Origin: Octadecabacter arcticus 238
GTDB taxonomy: Bacteria; Pseudomonadota; Alphaproteobacteria; Rhodobacterales; Rhodobacteraceae
DNA: 64,000 nt
Reading direction: 5' to 3'
NCBI RefSeq assembly: GCF_000155735.2
Contig: NC_020908.1
Coordinates: forward strand, 186,001-250,000
The first letter of the stretch is position 1, and each line of letters begins with the position of its first letter. Position numbers and translations under genes: made by a program. Below the pieces are notes generated by a model that ran no database searches, was not told where the DNA came from, and saw only the letters and a program-made list of their open reading frames with translations. Below are positions 34,903-44,635 of the stretch, in pieces.

Positions 34903-35592
34903 ATGAAACTGTCTGGCGCACTTCGCGACTTTCAAGACCGGATTGGCCACACCTTCGCCAAGCCTGAACACCTCATCCGCGCGGTGACCCATTCATCCAT
35001 GTCGACGCCCAATCGTGATGACAATCAGCGGCTCGAATTTCTGGGCGATCGCGTCTTGGGTTTGGTCATGTCAGAGGCCCTGTTGCAGGCTGACGTAAAT
35101 GCCCCCGAAGGCCTGTTGGCCCCACGTTTCAACGCGCTTGTGCGTAAAGAAACTTGTGCGGATGTGGCCCGTCAGATTGACCTTGGTGCCGTGTTGAAGC
35201 TTGGTCGATCCGAGATGCTGACAGGCGGGCGGCGCAAGGAAGCGCTCTTGGCTGACGCAATGGAAGCGGTGATTGCCGCAGTTTATATCGACGCCGGATT
35301 TGACGTTGCCCGCGAACGGGTTGTCGCCCTTTGGGGCGACCGGATTTCAAACGTTGAAGAAGACGCGCGTGATCCCAAGACGGCCCTGCAAGAATGGGCC
35401 CAAGGGCAAGGCGAACCGCCACCCAGCTATATCGAAACGGCACGGTCCGGCCCCGATCACGCGCCGATATTTACCATAGAAGTGCGTCTGCATTCAGGGG
35501 CCACTGACACGGCGACAGCGCCCAGCAAACGCCAAGCCGAACAAGCCGCCGCCAAGTCCCTATTGGACCGCGTACAAGGAGAGACGACGTGA
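34903..35592 (+). CDS. rnc: Ribonuclease III
   Basis: A 229-residue double-strand RNA endonuclease that processes rRNA and mRNA. The catalytic signature [18 protein letters not shown] is at about residues 43-60, [16 protein letters not shown] (second metal region) near 115-130, and the C-terminal dsRNA-binding domain includes [17 protein letters not shown] 34903 begins [16 protein letters not shown]. Its end overlaps the era start by four bases. The lepB-rnc-era order is the usual bacterial arrangement. Confidence 0.97.
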   Translation: MKLSGALRDFQDRIGHTFAKPEHLIRAVTHSSMSTPNRDDNQRLEFLGDRVLGLVMSEALLQADVNAPEGLLAPRFNALVRKETCADVARQIDLGAVLKLGRSEMLTGGRRKEALLADAMEAVIAAVYIDAGFDVARERVVALWGDRISNVEEDARDPKTALQEWAQGQGEPPPSYIETARSGPDHAPIFTIEVRLHSGATDTATAPSKRQAEQAAAKSLLDRVQGETT

Positions 35593-36542
35593 CCGAAGGC
35601 ACCCCAGACACCCAATCAATCACCCCGGACGTAGCGGTGCAACGCGCCGGATTTGTCGCCCTGATCGGTGAACCCAACGCGGGTAAATCGACTTTGTTGA
35701 ACCGTATGGTTGGCGCAAAAGTATCCATCGTCACCCACAAGGTTCAGACAACGCGCGCCCGTATCCGCGGCGTTGCGATTGAAGGCGACAGTCAGATCGT
35801 GTTCGTTGACACGCCCGGCCTGTTTCAGCCCAAACGCCGTCTGGACCGCGCAATGGTCGCCGCCGCATGGAGCGGGGTTTCTGACGCTGACGTGGTCGTG
35901 CTGATGATCGAAGCGCACCGTGGTATCACAAAGGGTGTCGAGGCGATTTTGGAACGCTTGGGCGATGTTGGCAAAGGCCGCACAATCGCGCTGGCAATCA
36001 ACAAGATCGACCGCGTCGAAGCGCCGGTTTTGCTCGGCCTGACGAAAGAAATGAACGAACGCTTCGCGTTTGCCGAAACGTTCCTGATTTCTGCCGAAAA
36101 GGGCCACGGCGCTGGAACTTTGCGCACTTGGCTGGCTGAGCGGATGCCCGTCGAGCCGTGGTTGTACCCCGAAGATCAAATCGCCGATCTGCCCCTGCGC
36201 ATGATCGCTGCTGAAATCACCCGCGAAAAGCTGACGCTGCGCCTGCATCAGGAATTGCCGTATCAACTCACTGTTGAGACAGAAAATTGGGAAGAGCGCA
36301 AAGACGGGTCCTGCAAGGTCGACCAGTTGGTCTATGTCATGCGTGATGGTCACAAGGGCATCGTGCTCGGCAACCGTGGTGAAACGATCAAGTCAGTCGG
36401 CCAAGCTGCCCGTGCGGAATTGGTGGAATTTCTGGGCCGCAAAGTTCATCTGTTTATACAGGTTAAAGTGCGTCCAAACTGGCTCGAAGATTCTGATCGG
36501 TATTCCGAAATGGGTCTTAATTTCAAAGACGGAAACGAATGA
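35589..36542 (+). CDS. era: GTPase Era
   Basis: A 317-residue GTPase for 30S subunit maturation. The G1 loop is [16 protein letters not shown]2/G3 are [10 protein letters not shown] and [15 protein letters not shown]4 is NKIDRV, and a KH RNA-binding domain follows ([16 protein letters not shown] near residue 255). It starts at GTG 35589 overlapping rnc. The length is standard. Confidence 0.97.
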   Translation: MTEGTPDTQSITPDVAVQRAGFVALIGEPNAGKSTLLNRMVGAKVSIVTHKVQTTRARIRGVAIEGDSQIVFVDTPGLFQPKRRLDRAMVAAAWSGVSDADVVVLMIEAHRGITKGVEAILERLGDVGKGRTIALAINKIDRVEAPVLLGLTKEMNERFAFAETFLISAEKGHGAGTLRTWLAERMPVEPWLYPEDQIADLPLRMIAAEITREKLTLRLHQELPYQLTVETENWEERKDGSCKVDQLVYVMRDGHKGIVLGNRGETIKSVGQAARAELVEFLGRKVHLFIQVKVRPNWLEDSDRYSEMGLNFKDGNE

Positions 36543-36551
36543 CGGGCCTGA

Positions 36552-36571
36552 CCAAAATTCCTAAATTTTGG
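36552..36571. repeat. Inverted repeat between era and the DUF1491 gene
   Basis: CCAAAATT (36552-36559) and AATTTTGG (36564-36571) form a perfect 8-bp stem with a four-base loop. It ends nine bases before the chosen start of the DUF1491 gene, so it could act as a weak terminator for era or cover the next ribosome site. Confidence 0.5.
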
Positions 36572-36579
36572 TGCGACCT

Positions 36580-36912
36580 GTGAGCGCACGCCTGACGAGC
36601 GAATTCTGGGTGTCCGCCTATTTGACGCGGTTGCGACTTGTTGAAATCCCCGTGTTTGTGACCCGTAAGGGCGACAAAACGGCGGGGTCCGTGTTGGTTA
36701 AACTCAACACGCTCGACGGGCAGGCAAAGGCCTTCCAGCGCCAGTTTGACATGATGTCAGGGGAACGTGAATGGGTCGTTTTTGCCGAAGGGCCTGAGGC
36801 AGACGTTGACTCATCCCTGAGCAAACAAGCTGGATTTGATCCCGACATCTGGGTACTTGAGGTTGAAGACCGTGATGGCCGTCATTTGCTAGACGATCCT
36901 TCGCTTGCCTAA
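36580..36912 (+). CDS. DUF1491 family protein
   Basis: A 110-residue soluble protein. VSARLTSEFWVSAYLTRL at the start and DKTAGSVLVKLNTLDGQA in the middle fit DUF1491, a family of alphaproteobacterial proteins of unknown function. Start codons TTG 36568, GTG 36571 and GTG 36580 are all possible; the last gives the conserved N-terminus. It is between era and recO, in which position the family commonly occurs in Rhodobacterales as I recall. Confidence 0.82.
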   Translation: MSARLTSEFWVSAYLTRLRLVEIPVFVTRKGDKTAGSVLVKLNTLDGQAKAFQRQFDMMSGEREWVVFAEGPEADVDSSLSKQAGFDPDIWVLEVEDRDGRHLLDDPSLA

Positions 36913-36938
36913 GATCGGCTCTCGCCTAGACTATACAG

Positions 36939-37667
36939 ATGATTGAATGGCGCGATGAAGGGGCTTTGATACGGGTCCGCAAACACGGCGAAAGCTCCGC
37001 TATTATTGAGGTGTTTACCCCGTCGCGCGGCCTGACCGCTGGCATCGTGCGTGGCGGCACCAGCCGTAAGATCGCGCCAACGCTGCAACCGGGTGCGCAA
37101 CTGGATGTGACGTGGAAAGCGCGGCTTGAAGATCACCTTGGCAGCTTTACTGTTGAACCCATCCGCAGTCGCACAGCCCAAGTCATGCAGGATCGACTGG
37201 CGCTGGCAGGGCTGAACGCAGTGACTGGGCTTTTGTCATTTCTGTTGCCAGATCGCGAAGCCCACGCACAGCTTTATGCCCGCACTATCCAATTGCTGGA
37301 CCTGTTGGGCCAAAACGACGTCTGGCCGTTGGCCTATCTGCAATGGGAGATCGCATTGCTGGATGAAATGGGGTTCGGGATGGACTTGTCAGCCTGCGCT
37401 GTGTCCGGCCTGAACGACGATCTGTTCTATGTATCACCGCGAACGGGGCGTGCTGTGTCAAGATTGGCGGCTGGCGAGTGGGCGGATCGTTTGCTTCCGT
37501 TGCCGCATGTCTTGTTGGGCAAGGGCGACGCAGATCTCAACGAAATTGTTCTGGCGCTGCGTACCACGGGGCATTTCCTCAACAATCACCTCGCTAAATC
37601 GCTTGGTAATTTGCCAATCCCCGAAGCCCGTCAGCGGTTGATTGATGCGATGAAACGGCTGGCCTAG
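36939..37667 (+). CDS. recO: DNA repair protein RecO
   Basis: A 242-residue recombination mediator that helps RecR load RecA onto single strands. The N-terminal OB fold starts [35 protein letters not shown] sequence in two blocks ([17 protein letters not shown], then [10 protein letters not shown]); the C-terminal helical part has [18 protein letters not shown]. The zinc-type Cys pair seen in some RecO is only partly present here. It converges with and overlaps the META gene by four bases. Confidence 0.95.
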   Translation: MIEWRDEGALIRVRKHGESSAIIEVFTPSRGLTAGIVRGGTSRKIAPTLQPGAQLDVTWKARLEDHLGSFTVEPIRSRTAQVMQDRLALAGLNAVTGLLSFLLPDREAHAQLYARTIQLLDLLGQNDVWPLAYLQWEIALLDEMGFGMDLSACAVSGLNDDLFYVSPRTGRAVSRLAAGEWADRLLPLPHVLLGKGDADLNEIVLALRTTGHFLNNHLAKSLGNLPIPEARQRLIDAMKRLA

Positions 37668-38056
37668 CGCGCCACGAACACCATCTGGCGGCCATCAGAA
37701 TTGGACAGAATCAACGTGTCACCTGACGCTTCGGATAATGTCATGTCTTCGAGCGCCTCAAAGAATGCAGTTTCTGCCGCCATTTCTGGGCAGGCCATGC
37801 GGGTCGCCCCGATCCCATCAAGGCTGAACCACGGGTAGGGCACTGTCTGGGTCGCAAAATAGCGATTGTACGGGGCTTGGCCGACGACCTCTCCCGCCGA
37901 AGGAAATGTGATCGTGGCCCTTAAATTGATCGCCTCACCGTCGATTTCGACCAAATCATACTCAGCCGACGGATCGACGTAACCTGCAATGCTCTCATCG
38001 CCAGCACAGGTGTTGAGAAAGGCGAGGGGTATCAGGAGGGGCATTATTTTCAGCAT
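37664..38056 (-). CDS. META domain protein, probably exported
   Basis: A 130-residue protein. A hydrophobic N-terminus ([20 protein letters not shown]) may be a lipoprotein signal, although LNTC is a poor lipobox. The later part, [19 protein letters not shown] and [20 protein letters not shown], matches the META/HslJ-type domain, where TxMAC...E..F is the signature. META proteins are small envelope proteins of unclear function. ATG 38056 is chosen as the start of the hydrophobic segment; a longer upstream frame is not convincing. Confidence 0.72.
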   Translation of the reverse strand: MLKIMPLLIPLAFLNTCAGDESIAGYVDPSAEYDLVEIDGEAINLRATITFPSAGEVVGQAPYNRYFATQTVPYPWFSLDGIGATRMACPEMAAETAFFEALEDMTLSEASGDTLILSNSDGRQMVFVAR

Positions 38057-38154
38057 GTCTGCAACATATGCATCCGTTTTGATCAAAAAAAGGGGGGCGA
38101 ATCTTTGCGGATGCGTCAACCCGTGATTGTCTAGGCGTATAGTTGGAGGACGTA

Positions 38155-38763
38155 ATGATTTTAGATTTTGTGTTAACCCTTTCACTCACCCTGCCGAATT
38201 CGGTTTCAGATGTCGGGCCACTGCTGACACAGATCGACTTTGTCGAACCTGTGCAGCAGGTCCTGACCTACCCGCCTGCGGGTGTTGAGAATCGGCTGTC
38301 GGGGCTGCAATTGCCGGATGGGCCGCTCACCGCGTAAGAAACCGATTTTCTGGCTGACACCGTGTTTTTCGGGGCTTTTGCGATCACCAAGGACTTTGGT
38401 TACGGGTTTGTCACGGGCGCGAATTCCCTTGAGGCTGCACGCGAAATTGCCATTGAAGAGTGCCTGAAACAGGGGCCGATCTGTTTAGTCTATGCTGAAA
38501 TCCTGCCGCAGGGCTATGCGCCGCTTGAGGCCGGACAGATCAGTCTCGCCCCGGAAGCAGCGGGATATTTTGACAATCCAGACCCAACTTGGGGCAGTTT
38601 TCGCGCCATGGCGGTGAGCGAAGACGGTGCCTATTCAGTCGTTTGGGGCTATGGATCGCCAAGCGAAGCATCCGCTGCGGCGCTTTCAGATTGCGGCGAA
38701 TTTGTCATTGATGATTTGCCGAACTTGCGTGAAATGCCCTGCATTTTGGTGCCGTTTAAATAG
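38155..38763 (+). pseudogene. Exported protein gene interrupted by an in-frame TAA
   Basis: A strong GGAGG site precedes ATG 38155, which opens a frame beginning with a hydrophobic segment. The frame stops at TAA 38335-38337 but continues in the same frame without shift to 38763 (ETDFLADTVFFGAFAITKD...). The second part has FGAFAI and SLEAAREIAIEECLKQGPICLVYAEILPQGY, resembling a small exported-protein domain common in Rhodobacteraceae (often mislabelled 5-aminolevulinate synthase). One base change would restore a 202-codon gene. A sequencing error or readthrough cannot be excluded. Confidence 0.75.
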
Positions 38764-38771
38764 GCGGGTTG

Positions 38772-38796
38772 GGCCAATAATTTATTATTATTGGCC
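38772..38796. terminator. AT-rich hairpin between convergent genes
   Basis: GGCCAATAAT (38772-38781) and ATTATTGGCC (38787-38796) form a perfect 10-bp stem with a five-base loop. It sits midway between the stops of the interrupted gene and the dehydrogenase on the other strand, so it can end both transcripts. No long T-run follows. Confidence 0.6.
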
Positions 38797-38804
38797 GAAT
38801 TTCG

Positions 38805-40487
38805 TCACAAGATACGTCGGGCGATGACCTGCGCCTGAATTTCGGCAGCCCCTTCAAAGATGTTGAGGATCCGCGCGTCACACAGGATGCGGCTGACCTT
38901 ATATTCCAAGGCAAATCCGTTGCCACCGTGAATTTGCAGCGCATTGTCCGCAGCCGCCCAAGCGACGCGCGCGCCAAGAAGTTTTGCCATGCCGGCTTCG
39001 ACATCGCAGCGCCGACCTTCGTCCTTTTCGAACGCTGAAAAGTAGGTCAGTTGGCGTGCGATCATGATCTCGACCGCCATCATCGCCAGTTTGTTGGCGA
39101 CGCGGGGAAATTCGATCAGGGATTTGCCGAACTGTTTGCGATCTTGCGCGTATTGCATCGCCACATCGAGGGCGGAACAGGCCACACCGATGGCACGCGC
39201 TGCCGTCTGGATGCGCGCGCTCTCGAATGTTTCCATAAGTTGCTTGAAGCCCTTGCCTTCTTCCCCGCCAAGCAGGTTCTCCCCCTTAACGTGGAAGTTA
39301 TCGAACGCAAGTTCGTGTTCTTTCATGCCGCGATAGCCGAGGACTTCGATCTCGCCGCCGGTCATGCCTTCGGTCGGGAACGGGTGTGCATCATCGCCTG
39401 GTGTCTTCTCCGCGAGGAACATCGACAGGCCCTTATAATCCGACGAATCGGGATTGGTGCGCGCCAGAAGCGTCATCACATGGGTGCGCGATGCGTGAGT
39501 GATCCATGTCTTGTTGCCGGTGACGCGGTAATCGTCGCCGTCTTTCACGGCCCGTGCGCGCAGCGCGCCAAGGTCGGACCCCGTGTTAGGTTCGGTGAAC
39601 ACCGCGGTCGGCAGTTTTTCCGCACTCGCCAAGGCTGGAAGCCATTTTTGTTTCTGCTCTTCGGTGCCGCCTGCGATGATCAATTCGGCGGCAATTTCGG
39701 TGCGTGTGCCCAGAGATCCAACACCAATGTAGCCGCGCGACAATTCCTCGGAAACCACACACATTGATGCTTTGGACAGGCCAAGCCCGCCGTATTCTTC
39801 TGGAATTGTCAGACCGAACACGCCCATTTCAGCAAGCTCATCGATCACCGACGTCGGGATCAATTCGTCCTTGAGGTGCCATTCATGGGCAAACGGTTCT
39901 ACCTTTTCGACAGCATAGCGGCGGAATTGTTCGCGGATCATGTCCAGTTCATCGTCAAGGCCGGTGGCCCCAACGGTGACTTCGGCGCTGCGTTCTTGCA
40001 TCAGATCGACAAGGCGCAATCGCGCCGCTTGGGTGTTGGCGTGCTGGGTCAGCGCCTTAACGCTCGGCTCCATCATTATGCGCATCTGGTCTTGGGTCAG
40101 GCCGATGTCTTGCAGGCGCAAAATCTCACCCTGATTCATCGGGATGCCGCCATAAATCTGCCAGAGGTATTCGCCGAACGCGATCTGGTGGATCAGTTGT
40201 TCGACCTCACCGAATTTGCTGTCCGCCAGTAGTTTTTCTGCCCAGACCTGCATCTGTGCCAGTGCTTCGACATAGGTGGCGAGCCACGCCAGACCGTGGG
40301 CCGCAGTCTGTTCCGCCTCAACCAACGCGCCTGAGGCACGGCCATCGACCATTACTTTGTCGCGCACACAGTCTTTGGCGGTCTCTAGCAAGGCACGCAG
40401 CGGCGCGATGGTCGCAGCAGTTGTGGCCAGCAAGTCCGGTAAGACGGGCGTGGATTTGGCGTTCTGGTCATGTGCGTCACGGGGCAT
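38805..40487 (-). CDS. mcd: Acyl-CoA dehydrogenase, probable (2S)-methylsuccinyl-CoA dehydrogenase
   Basis: A 560-residue flavin dehydrogenase, about 180 residues longer than ordinary acyl-CoA dehydrogenases. The extra N-terminal helical part (AEQTAAHGLAWLATYVEAL; IAFGEYLWQIYGGIPMNQGEI) fits methylsuccinyl-CoA dehydrogenase of the ethylmalonyl-CoA pathway. The dehydrogenase core follows: GVFGLTIPEEYGGLGLSKA, FTEPNTGSDLGALRARA, VTGNKTWITHASRT, and the C-terminal LLGARVAWAAADNALQIHGGNGFALEYKVSR. The enzyme would oxidise methylsuccinyl-CoA to mesaconyl-CoA and pass electrons to ETF, encoded 11 kb away. In Rhodobacter sphaeroides mcd lies near pckA, as here. The specific assignment is from memory of that layout. 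Confidence 0.8.
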   Translation of the reverse strand: MPRDAHDQNAKSTPVLPDLLATTAATIAPLRALLETAKDCVRDKVMVDGRASGALVEAEQTAAHGLAWLATYVEALAQMQVWAEKLLADSKFGEVEQLIHQIAFGEYLWQIYGGIPMNQGEILRLQDIGLTQDQMRIMMEPSVKALTQHANTQAARLRLVDLMQERSAEVTVGATGLDDELDMIREQFRRYAVEKVEPFAHEWHLKDELIPTSVIDELAEMGVFGLTIPEEYGGLGLSKASMCVVSEELSRGYIGVGSLGTRTEIAAELIIAGGTEEQKQKWLPALASAEKLPTAVFTEPNTGSDLGALRARAVKDGDDYRVTGNKTWITHASRTHVMTLLARTNPDSSDYKGLSMFLAEKTPGDDAHPFPTEGMTGGEIEVLGYRGMKEHELAFDNFHVKGENLLGGEEGKGFKQLMETFESARIQTAARAIGVACSALDVAMQYAQDRKQFGKSLIEFPRVANKLAMMAVEIMIARQLTYFSAFEKDEGRRCDVEAGMAKLLGARVAWAAADNALQIHGGNGFALEYKVSRILCDARILNIFEGAAEIQAQVIARRIL

Positions 40488-40633
40488 GGGTAAATCCTTG
40501 ATTGTGCAGGTTCAGAAATATCGCCTTCGCAGTGGCGGCGCAATAATAATTCGCTAAAAACCTATCCAACGAACGAAAATGACTGGGTGGAATTGTCGTG
40601 CGGCCAGCGTCGACGCAGTGTATCCCACGCAAT

Positions 40634-41401
40634 ATGGATCACTTTCTTGGATTAGACAGCTTTTATTCCGTCGTTTTCGTTCTGGCCGTCGCAGTGCTTG
40701 CGGGATTGGTAAAGGGTGTCGTGGGCTTTGCAATGCCGATGATCTTTATTTCGGGTCTGACGCTGGTTCTGCCCCCCGAACAGGCGCTGGCCGCGCTAAT
40801 CGTCCCAACACTGGTTACAAACGGGTGGCAGGCGCTGCGGCAGGGCATTGGCAATGCGATCCAAACTGTCGTTCAATTTCGTCCGTTTCTTGCGTGTGGT
40901 TTGGTGATGTTGGTAATCAGTGCGCAACTCGTCCGCGTTCTTGACGCGCGTGTCCTGTATGGATTGATCGGCGCGCCAGTCGCGCTGTTTGCAGCACTGC
41001 AATTGGCCGGATGGCACCCCAAATTGGCGCAGCGATCTGCTCGCATTGAGGCCGCAGTTGGCGGCGTCGCGGGCTTCATCGGCGGCATGTCCGGTATTTG
41101 GGGGCCGCCAACGGTTGGCTACCTGACGGCGATCGACACGCCCAAGCAGGAACAAATGCGGGCACAGGGCGTGATCTATGGATTGGCTGCCGTCGCACTT
41201 GCGGGTTCGCATATTCAGACAGGGGTCTTGCGGGCCGCTTCACTGCCTCTAACGCTCACGGTTTTGCCGTTCGCGCTGGTGGGCGTGTGGTTGGGATTTC
41301 GCATACAGGACCGCATTCCGCAGGCGGCATTTCGGTCTGTTACGCTGGTTGTTCTTGTTCTCGCGGGGGCGAATTTGCTGCGACGTGCGGTGTTTGGCTA
41401 G
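40634..41401 (+). CDS. TauE/SafE (TSUP) family membrane permease
   Basis: A 255-residue protein with about seven or eight transmembrane helices. The early segment LAGLVKGVVGFAMPMIFISGL and the later FIGGMSGIWGPPTVGYLTAI are the two family repeats with their conserved glycines and proline. TSUP proteins export or import sulfite, sulfonates and related anions; the substrate here is unknown. ATG 40634 is used because the conserved part starts there; a longer frame adds 12 unlikely residues. It converges with the DUF3859 gene and overlaps it by four bases. Confidence 0.9.
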   Translation: MDHFLGLDSFYSVVFVLAVAVLAGLVKGVVGFAMPMIFISGLTLVLPPEQALAALIVPTLVTNGWQALRQGIGNAIQTVVQFRPFLACGLVMLVISAQLVRVLDARVLYGLIGAPVALFAALQLAGWHPKLAQRSARIEAAVGGVAGFIGGMSGIWGPPTVGYLTAIDTPKQEQMRAQGVIYGLAAVALAGSHIQTGVLRAASLPLTLTVLPFALVGVWLGFRIQDRIPQAAFRSVTLVVLVLAGANLLRRAVFG

Positions 41402-41982
41402 CTGAGCAGGTCAAGGTAGCCGCAAACACCCGCAAGGTCCGGCAGCGCGCTGGGTGACACGACGGTGAATGTGGTTTCGTAAAGAGTATCGCCGTCCCGA
41501 CTGGCCGTCATAACCCACTCGCCCAAGGCCAGTTCATATCCATAATCAAACTGATAAAACGTAACACTGGGGGCGGTGCTTGATCCGATGTTACTTATAA
41601 AACTCTGTTGTGTAACACCACTGCCGCCGAGCGGCGGGTGCGTGATTGTCATCAAAACACCATCTTGACCAAATTCGGTCGCAAGGCCAGATCGAACCCC
41701 GAAACCGATTCCCAACACCGCTGGAACGATGCGTCCTTCGCTGACAAACGGTGGCGCGTCTTCAATGACATGGGTACTGCCCGCTAAGGTGTCCGGCGCA
41801 TCACGCACCACGTTGCTCGCCTGTGCGCAGATCACCCCAGCCTCAAAGAAGCCAACCTCTGTTGAGACAAAGTCGTCTTCCTCCGCAGACGCCACGTTGC
41901 CCCAAGCCATGCCCGCCGCCAAAGTCGCTGCGAGGTACAGAGCAAAGGCGCTGCGCGTTCGTGTCAGGCACATCTTCTTCAT
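41398..41982 (-). CDS. DUF3859 domain exported protein
   Basis: A 194-residue protein with a signal peptide (about 1-33, ending NVASA), then EVGFFEAGVICAQ and RIVPAVLGIGFGVRSGL, the key blocks of DUF3859. The rest is a beta-rich domain with YGYELALGEWVMTASRDGDTLYET. It is probably a periplasmic protein of unknown function. The GAAGAAG-like site before ATG 41982 is moderate. Confidence 0.85.
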   Translation of the reverse strand: MKKMCLTRTRSAFALYLAATLAAGMAWGNVASAEEDDFVSTEVGFFEAGVICAQASNVVRDAPDTLAGSTHVIEDAPPFVSEGRIVPAVLGIGFGVRSGLATEFGQDGVLMTITHPPLGGSGVTQQSFISNIGSSTAPSVTFYQFDYGYELALGEWVMTASRDGDTLYETTFTVVSPSALPDLAGVCGYLDLLS

Positions 41983-41991
41983 GCTGGCAGC

Positions 41992-43602
41992 CTAGCCAAT
42001 CGCGCAGGCTTTGACATCATCATCAATGAACGGGACGTATTGCGCGAAATTGTTGGCGAACATATTGACCAGTTTAGTGGCTTGCGTATCGTAGGCCGCC
42101 GCTTGACCAGCAGCCTCGCCCCAGGTGTCGCGTGGATTCAGAAGGACAGCATCCACGCCATCGCACGCCACGGGCACATCAAAGCCGAAATTTGCGTCTT
42201 TGCGGAATTGCCCTTCTACCAGCGTCCCATTCAGCGCGGCCGTCAACAAAGCGCGCGTTGCCTTAATCGGCATCCGCGATCCGGTGCCATAGGCGCCGCC
42301 GGTCCAACCGGTGTTGACGAGCCAGCAGGTCGCGCCATGGTTCGCGATCTTGGCGCGCATTAAATTGCCGTAGACTTCCGGGCGGCGTGGCATAAACGGC
42401 GCACCAAAACAGGTTGAAAACGTTGGCTCAGGTTCCGTCACTCCGCGCTCGGTGCCAGCAACCTTGGACGTAAAGCCGGACAAGAAGTGATACATGGCCT
42501 GCGCCGGTGTCAGCCGCGCAATCGGGGGCAGCACGCCGAACGCATCGCAGGTCAGCATGATTATGTTCTTGGGATGTCCGCCCAAGGCTGTGTCACTGGC
42601 GTTGGAAATGTAGTGGAGCGGGTAGGCGCAGCGCATGTTCGCGGTCAAGCTGTCGTCGTTGAAATCCAGCTCCAACGTCTCAGGATCGAACACCATATTC
42701 TCAATAACGGTGCCGGGCATCTGGGTTGTGGCGTAAATTTCGGGCTCTGCTTCGGGGTTCAGACCGATGGTCTTGGCGTAACAGCCACCCTCAAAGTTAA
42801 AAATCCCGCGATCCGACCAACCGTGTTCATCGTCACCGATCAAGGTGCGATTAGGGTCGGCGGACAACGTCGTCTTGCCAGTGCCGGACAATCCAAAGAA
42901 CACGGCGCTATCGACAGGGTTGTCTTTGGCGTGGTTGGCAGAGCAATGCATTGGCATGATATTTTGCTCTGGCAGCAGGTAATTGAGCAGTGTGAAGACC
43001 GATTTCTTATTTTCGCCCGCGTATTCAGTACCTGCGATCAGGATCATCTTGCGATCAAAATTCATCGTGATGACCGTTTCGGACCGACAACCATGGCGTT
43101 CCGGATCAGCAAAGAAGCTTGGGCAGTTGATGACGGTCCAGTCGGGTGCAAAACCCGCAAGCTCAGCCGCCTCGGGGCGGCGCAGCATGTGGCGAATGAA
43201 CAACCCGTGCCACGCCAGTTCTGTCACGACACGCACGTCCAAACGATGCGCTGGGTCAGATCCACCAAACAAATCCTGTACAAAATAGTCCTTGCCGCCC
43301 ATGTGCACGACCAGATCATCATACAGACGATCAAACGCATCTGGGGTCATCTCGGCATTATTTTCCCACCAAATGGTGTCCTCTGTGGTGGCCGACCGCA
43401 CGACGTGTTTGTCTTTCGGCGACCGGCCAGTGAATTTCCCAGTGGTCACAAGCAACGTGTCGCCTCTGCCTAGCTGGCCTTCGCCACGCTCCAGCGCCTG
43501 CGCGATCAAATCGTCTTCGGAGGAATTGTAATAGACCTGACCCAGCCCATTGATGTCCTGATCGGACAGCTTCATGGATGGGTTGACCGTGCCGTGGTCC
43601 AT
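41992..43602 (-). CDS. pckA: Phosphoenolpyruvate carboxykinase (ATP)
   Basis: A 536-residue enzyme that converts oxaloacetate to phosphoenolpyruvate in gluconeogenesis. [11 protein letters not shown] near the N-terminus, the kinase loop [18 protein letters not shown], the metal segment [24 protein letters not shown] and [11 protein letters not shown] toward the end are standard. AGGAG stands eight bases before ATG 43602. Its promoter lies in a 320-base gap shared with chvI, with a candidate operator. Placement near mcd and the PTS regulators fits carbon-flow control. Confidence 0.98.
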   Translation of the reverse strand: MDHGTVNPSMKLSDQDINGLGQVYYNSSEDDLIAQALERGEGQLGRGDTLLVTTGKFTGRSPKDKHVVRSATTEDTIWWENNAEMTPDAFDRLYDDLVVHMGGKDYFVQDLFGGSDPAHRLDVRVVTELAWHGLFIRHMLRRPEAAELAGFAPDWTVINCPSFFADPERHGCRSETVITMNFDRKMILIAGTEYAGENKKSVFTLLNYLLPEQNIMPMHCSANHAKDNPVDSAVFFGLSGTGKTTLSADPNRTLIGDDEHGWSDRGIFNFEGGCYAKTIGLNPEAEPEIYATTQMPGTVIENMVFDPETLELDFNDDSLTANMRCAYPLHYISNASDTALGGHPKNIIMLTCDAFGVLPPIARLTPAQAMYHFLSGFTSKVAGTERGVTEPEPTFSTCFGAPFMPRRPEVYGNLMRAKIANHGATCWLVNTGWTGGAYGTGSRMPIKATRALLTAALNGTLVEGQFRKDANFGFDVPVACDGVDAVLLNPRDTWGEAAGQAAAYDTQATKLVNMFANNFAQYVPFIDDDVKACAIG

Positions 43603-43922
43603 AGTCTTGCTCCTAGGTTTGAGAGGCGCTTAGGCCCCGTACACAACGATCTAACATGACGGTTTTGTGGGTTAACACCCGCCTTTGTCACAGTTAGCGC
43701 AATCAATTGCACGTTAGCGCCACCAAGGTGGAGAACCGCCCACCTAAGTTAGGCGCGGATGCAATAAGTGAGACATTTTAGTCATTGGTTACCGTATGTA
43801 GGGGTACAAAGAGATGTTCATTGCCCGCCTTTTGCAAATTTTGATTGATTCGCGCCCCCTAAATGTGACAAAAATTAGGCAAAAGTAGCCAGAAAAACAC
43901 GAGCAGTATAAAGGGCAGCATT
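43603..43922. other. Divergent intergenic region of pckA and chvI
   Basis: About 320 bases without a supported gene. It holds the promoters for pckA (minus) and chvI (plus). The half nearer pckA has the GTTAGCGC repeats described separately; the half nearer chvI is AT-rich. No hairpin with a T-run was seen. Confidence 0.7.
43693..43720. promoter_or_regulatory. Candidate operator: two GTTAGCGC repeats upstream of pckA
   Basis: GTTAGCGC occurs at 43693-43700 and 43713-43720, exactly 20 bases apart, about 90-120 bases upstream of the pckA start. Each is followed by bases that partly complete the palindrome GTTAGCGCTAAC, of the kind bound by LacI-family regulators. Two helical turns between copies suits cooperative binding. 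Confidence 0.45.
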
Positions 43923-44624
43923 ATGTCACGAATCGCACTTGTCGATGACGATCGGAATATTTTGACATCCGTACAGATCACACTCGAAGCCGAAGGCTTT
44001 GAGGTTGAAACCTGTGCTGATGGTCAACAGGCTCTGGATGCGTTCACCAAGCGCATGCCCGAATTGGCGGTTCTTGACATCAAGATGCCCCGCATGGATG
44101 GCATGGATTTGTTGCAGCGATTGCGCCAGAAAACATCAATGCCAGTAATTTTTCTGACATCCAAAGACGATGAGATTGACGAAGTTCTTGGTTTGCGCAT
44201 GGGCGCGGATGACTACGTCAAAAAGCCCTTTAGCCAGCGCTTGTTGGTTGAGCGCATTCGCGCGCTGTTGCGCCGTCAGGATGCGATCTCGGGGGAGATC
44301 ATTGAAGAAACTGAAGAAACCAAAGTCATGATCCGCGGCGATCTGACGATGGACCCTTTGCGACATGCGGTGAACTGGAAGGGCAATGATGTGTCCCTAA
44401 CTGTAAACGAATTTTTGCTTTTGCAGGCGCTTGCTCAACGTCCCGGTTTTGTAAAGTCTCGCGATCAGTTGATGGATGTGGCATACGACGATCAAGTTTA
44501 TGTCGACGACCGCACCATCGACAGCCATATCAAACGTCTGCGCAAGAAGATGCGGACGGCAGATGATGAATTTTCGGCGATCGAGACGCTTTATGGTATC
44601 GGCTACCGGTACAACGAAGATTAA
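43923..44624 (+). CDS. chvI: Response regulator ChvI
   Basis: A 233-residue OmpR-type regulator. The receiver domain has [14 protein letters not shown] with the acidic pocket, [17 protein letters not shown] with the phosphorylated Asp (about 52), LTSKDDEID and DDYVKKPF with the switch Lys. The C-terminal winged helix includes [20 protein letters not shown]. It is activated by ChvG and controls envelope and metabolic genes in alphaproteobacteria. It is divergent from pckA and 11 bases before chvG. Confidence 0.95.
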   Translation: MSRIALVDDDRNILTSVQITLEAEGFEVETCADGQQALDAFTKRMPELAVLDIKMPRMDGMDLLQRLRQKTSMPVIFLTSKDDEIDEVLGLRMGADDYVKKPFSQRLLVERIRALLRRQDAISGEIIEETEETKVMIRGDLTMDPLRHAVNWKGNDVSLTVNEFLLLQALAQRPGFVKSRDQLMDVAYDDQVYVDDRTIDSHIKRLRKKMRTADDEFSAIETLYGIGYRYNED

Positions 44625-44635
44625 GTAGGCATTCC

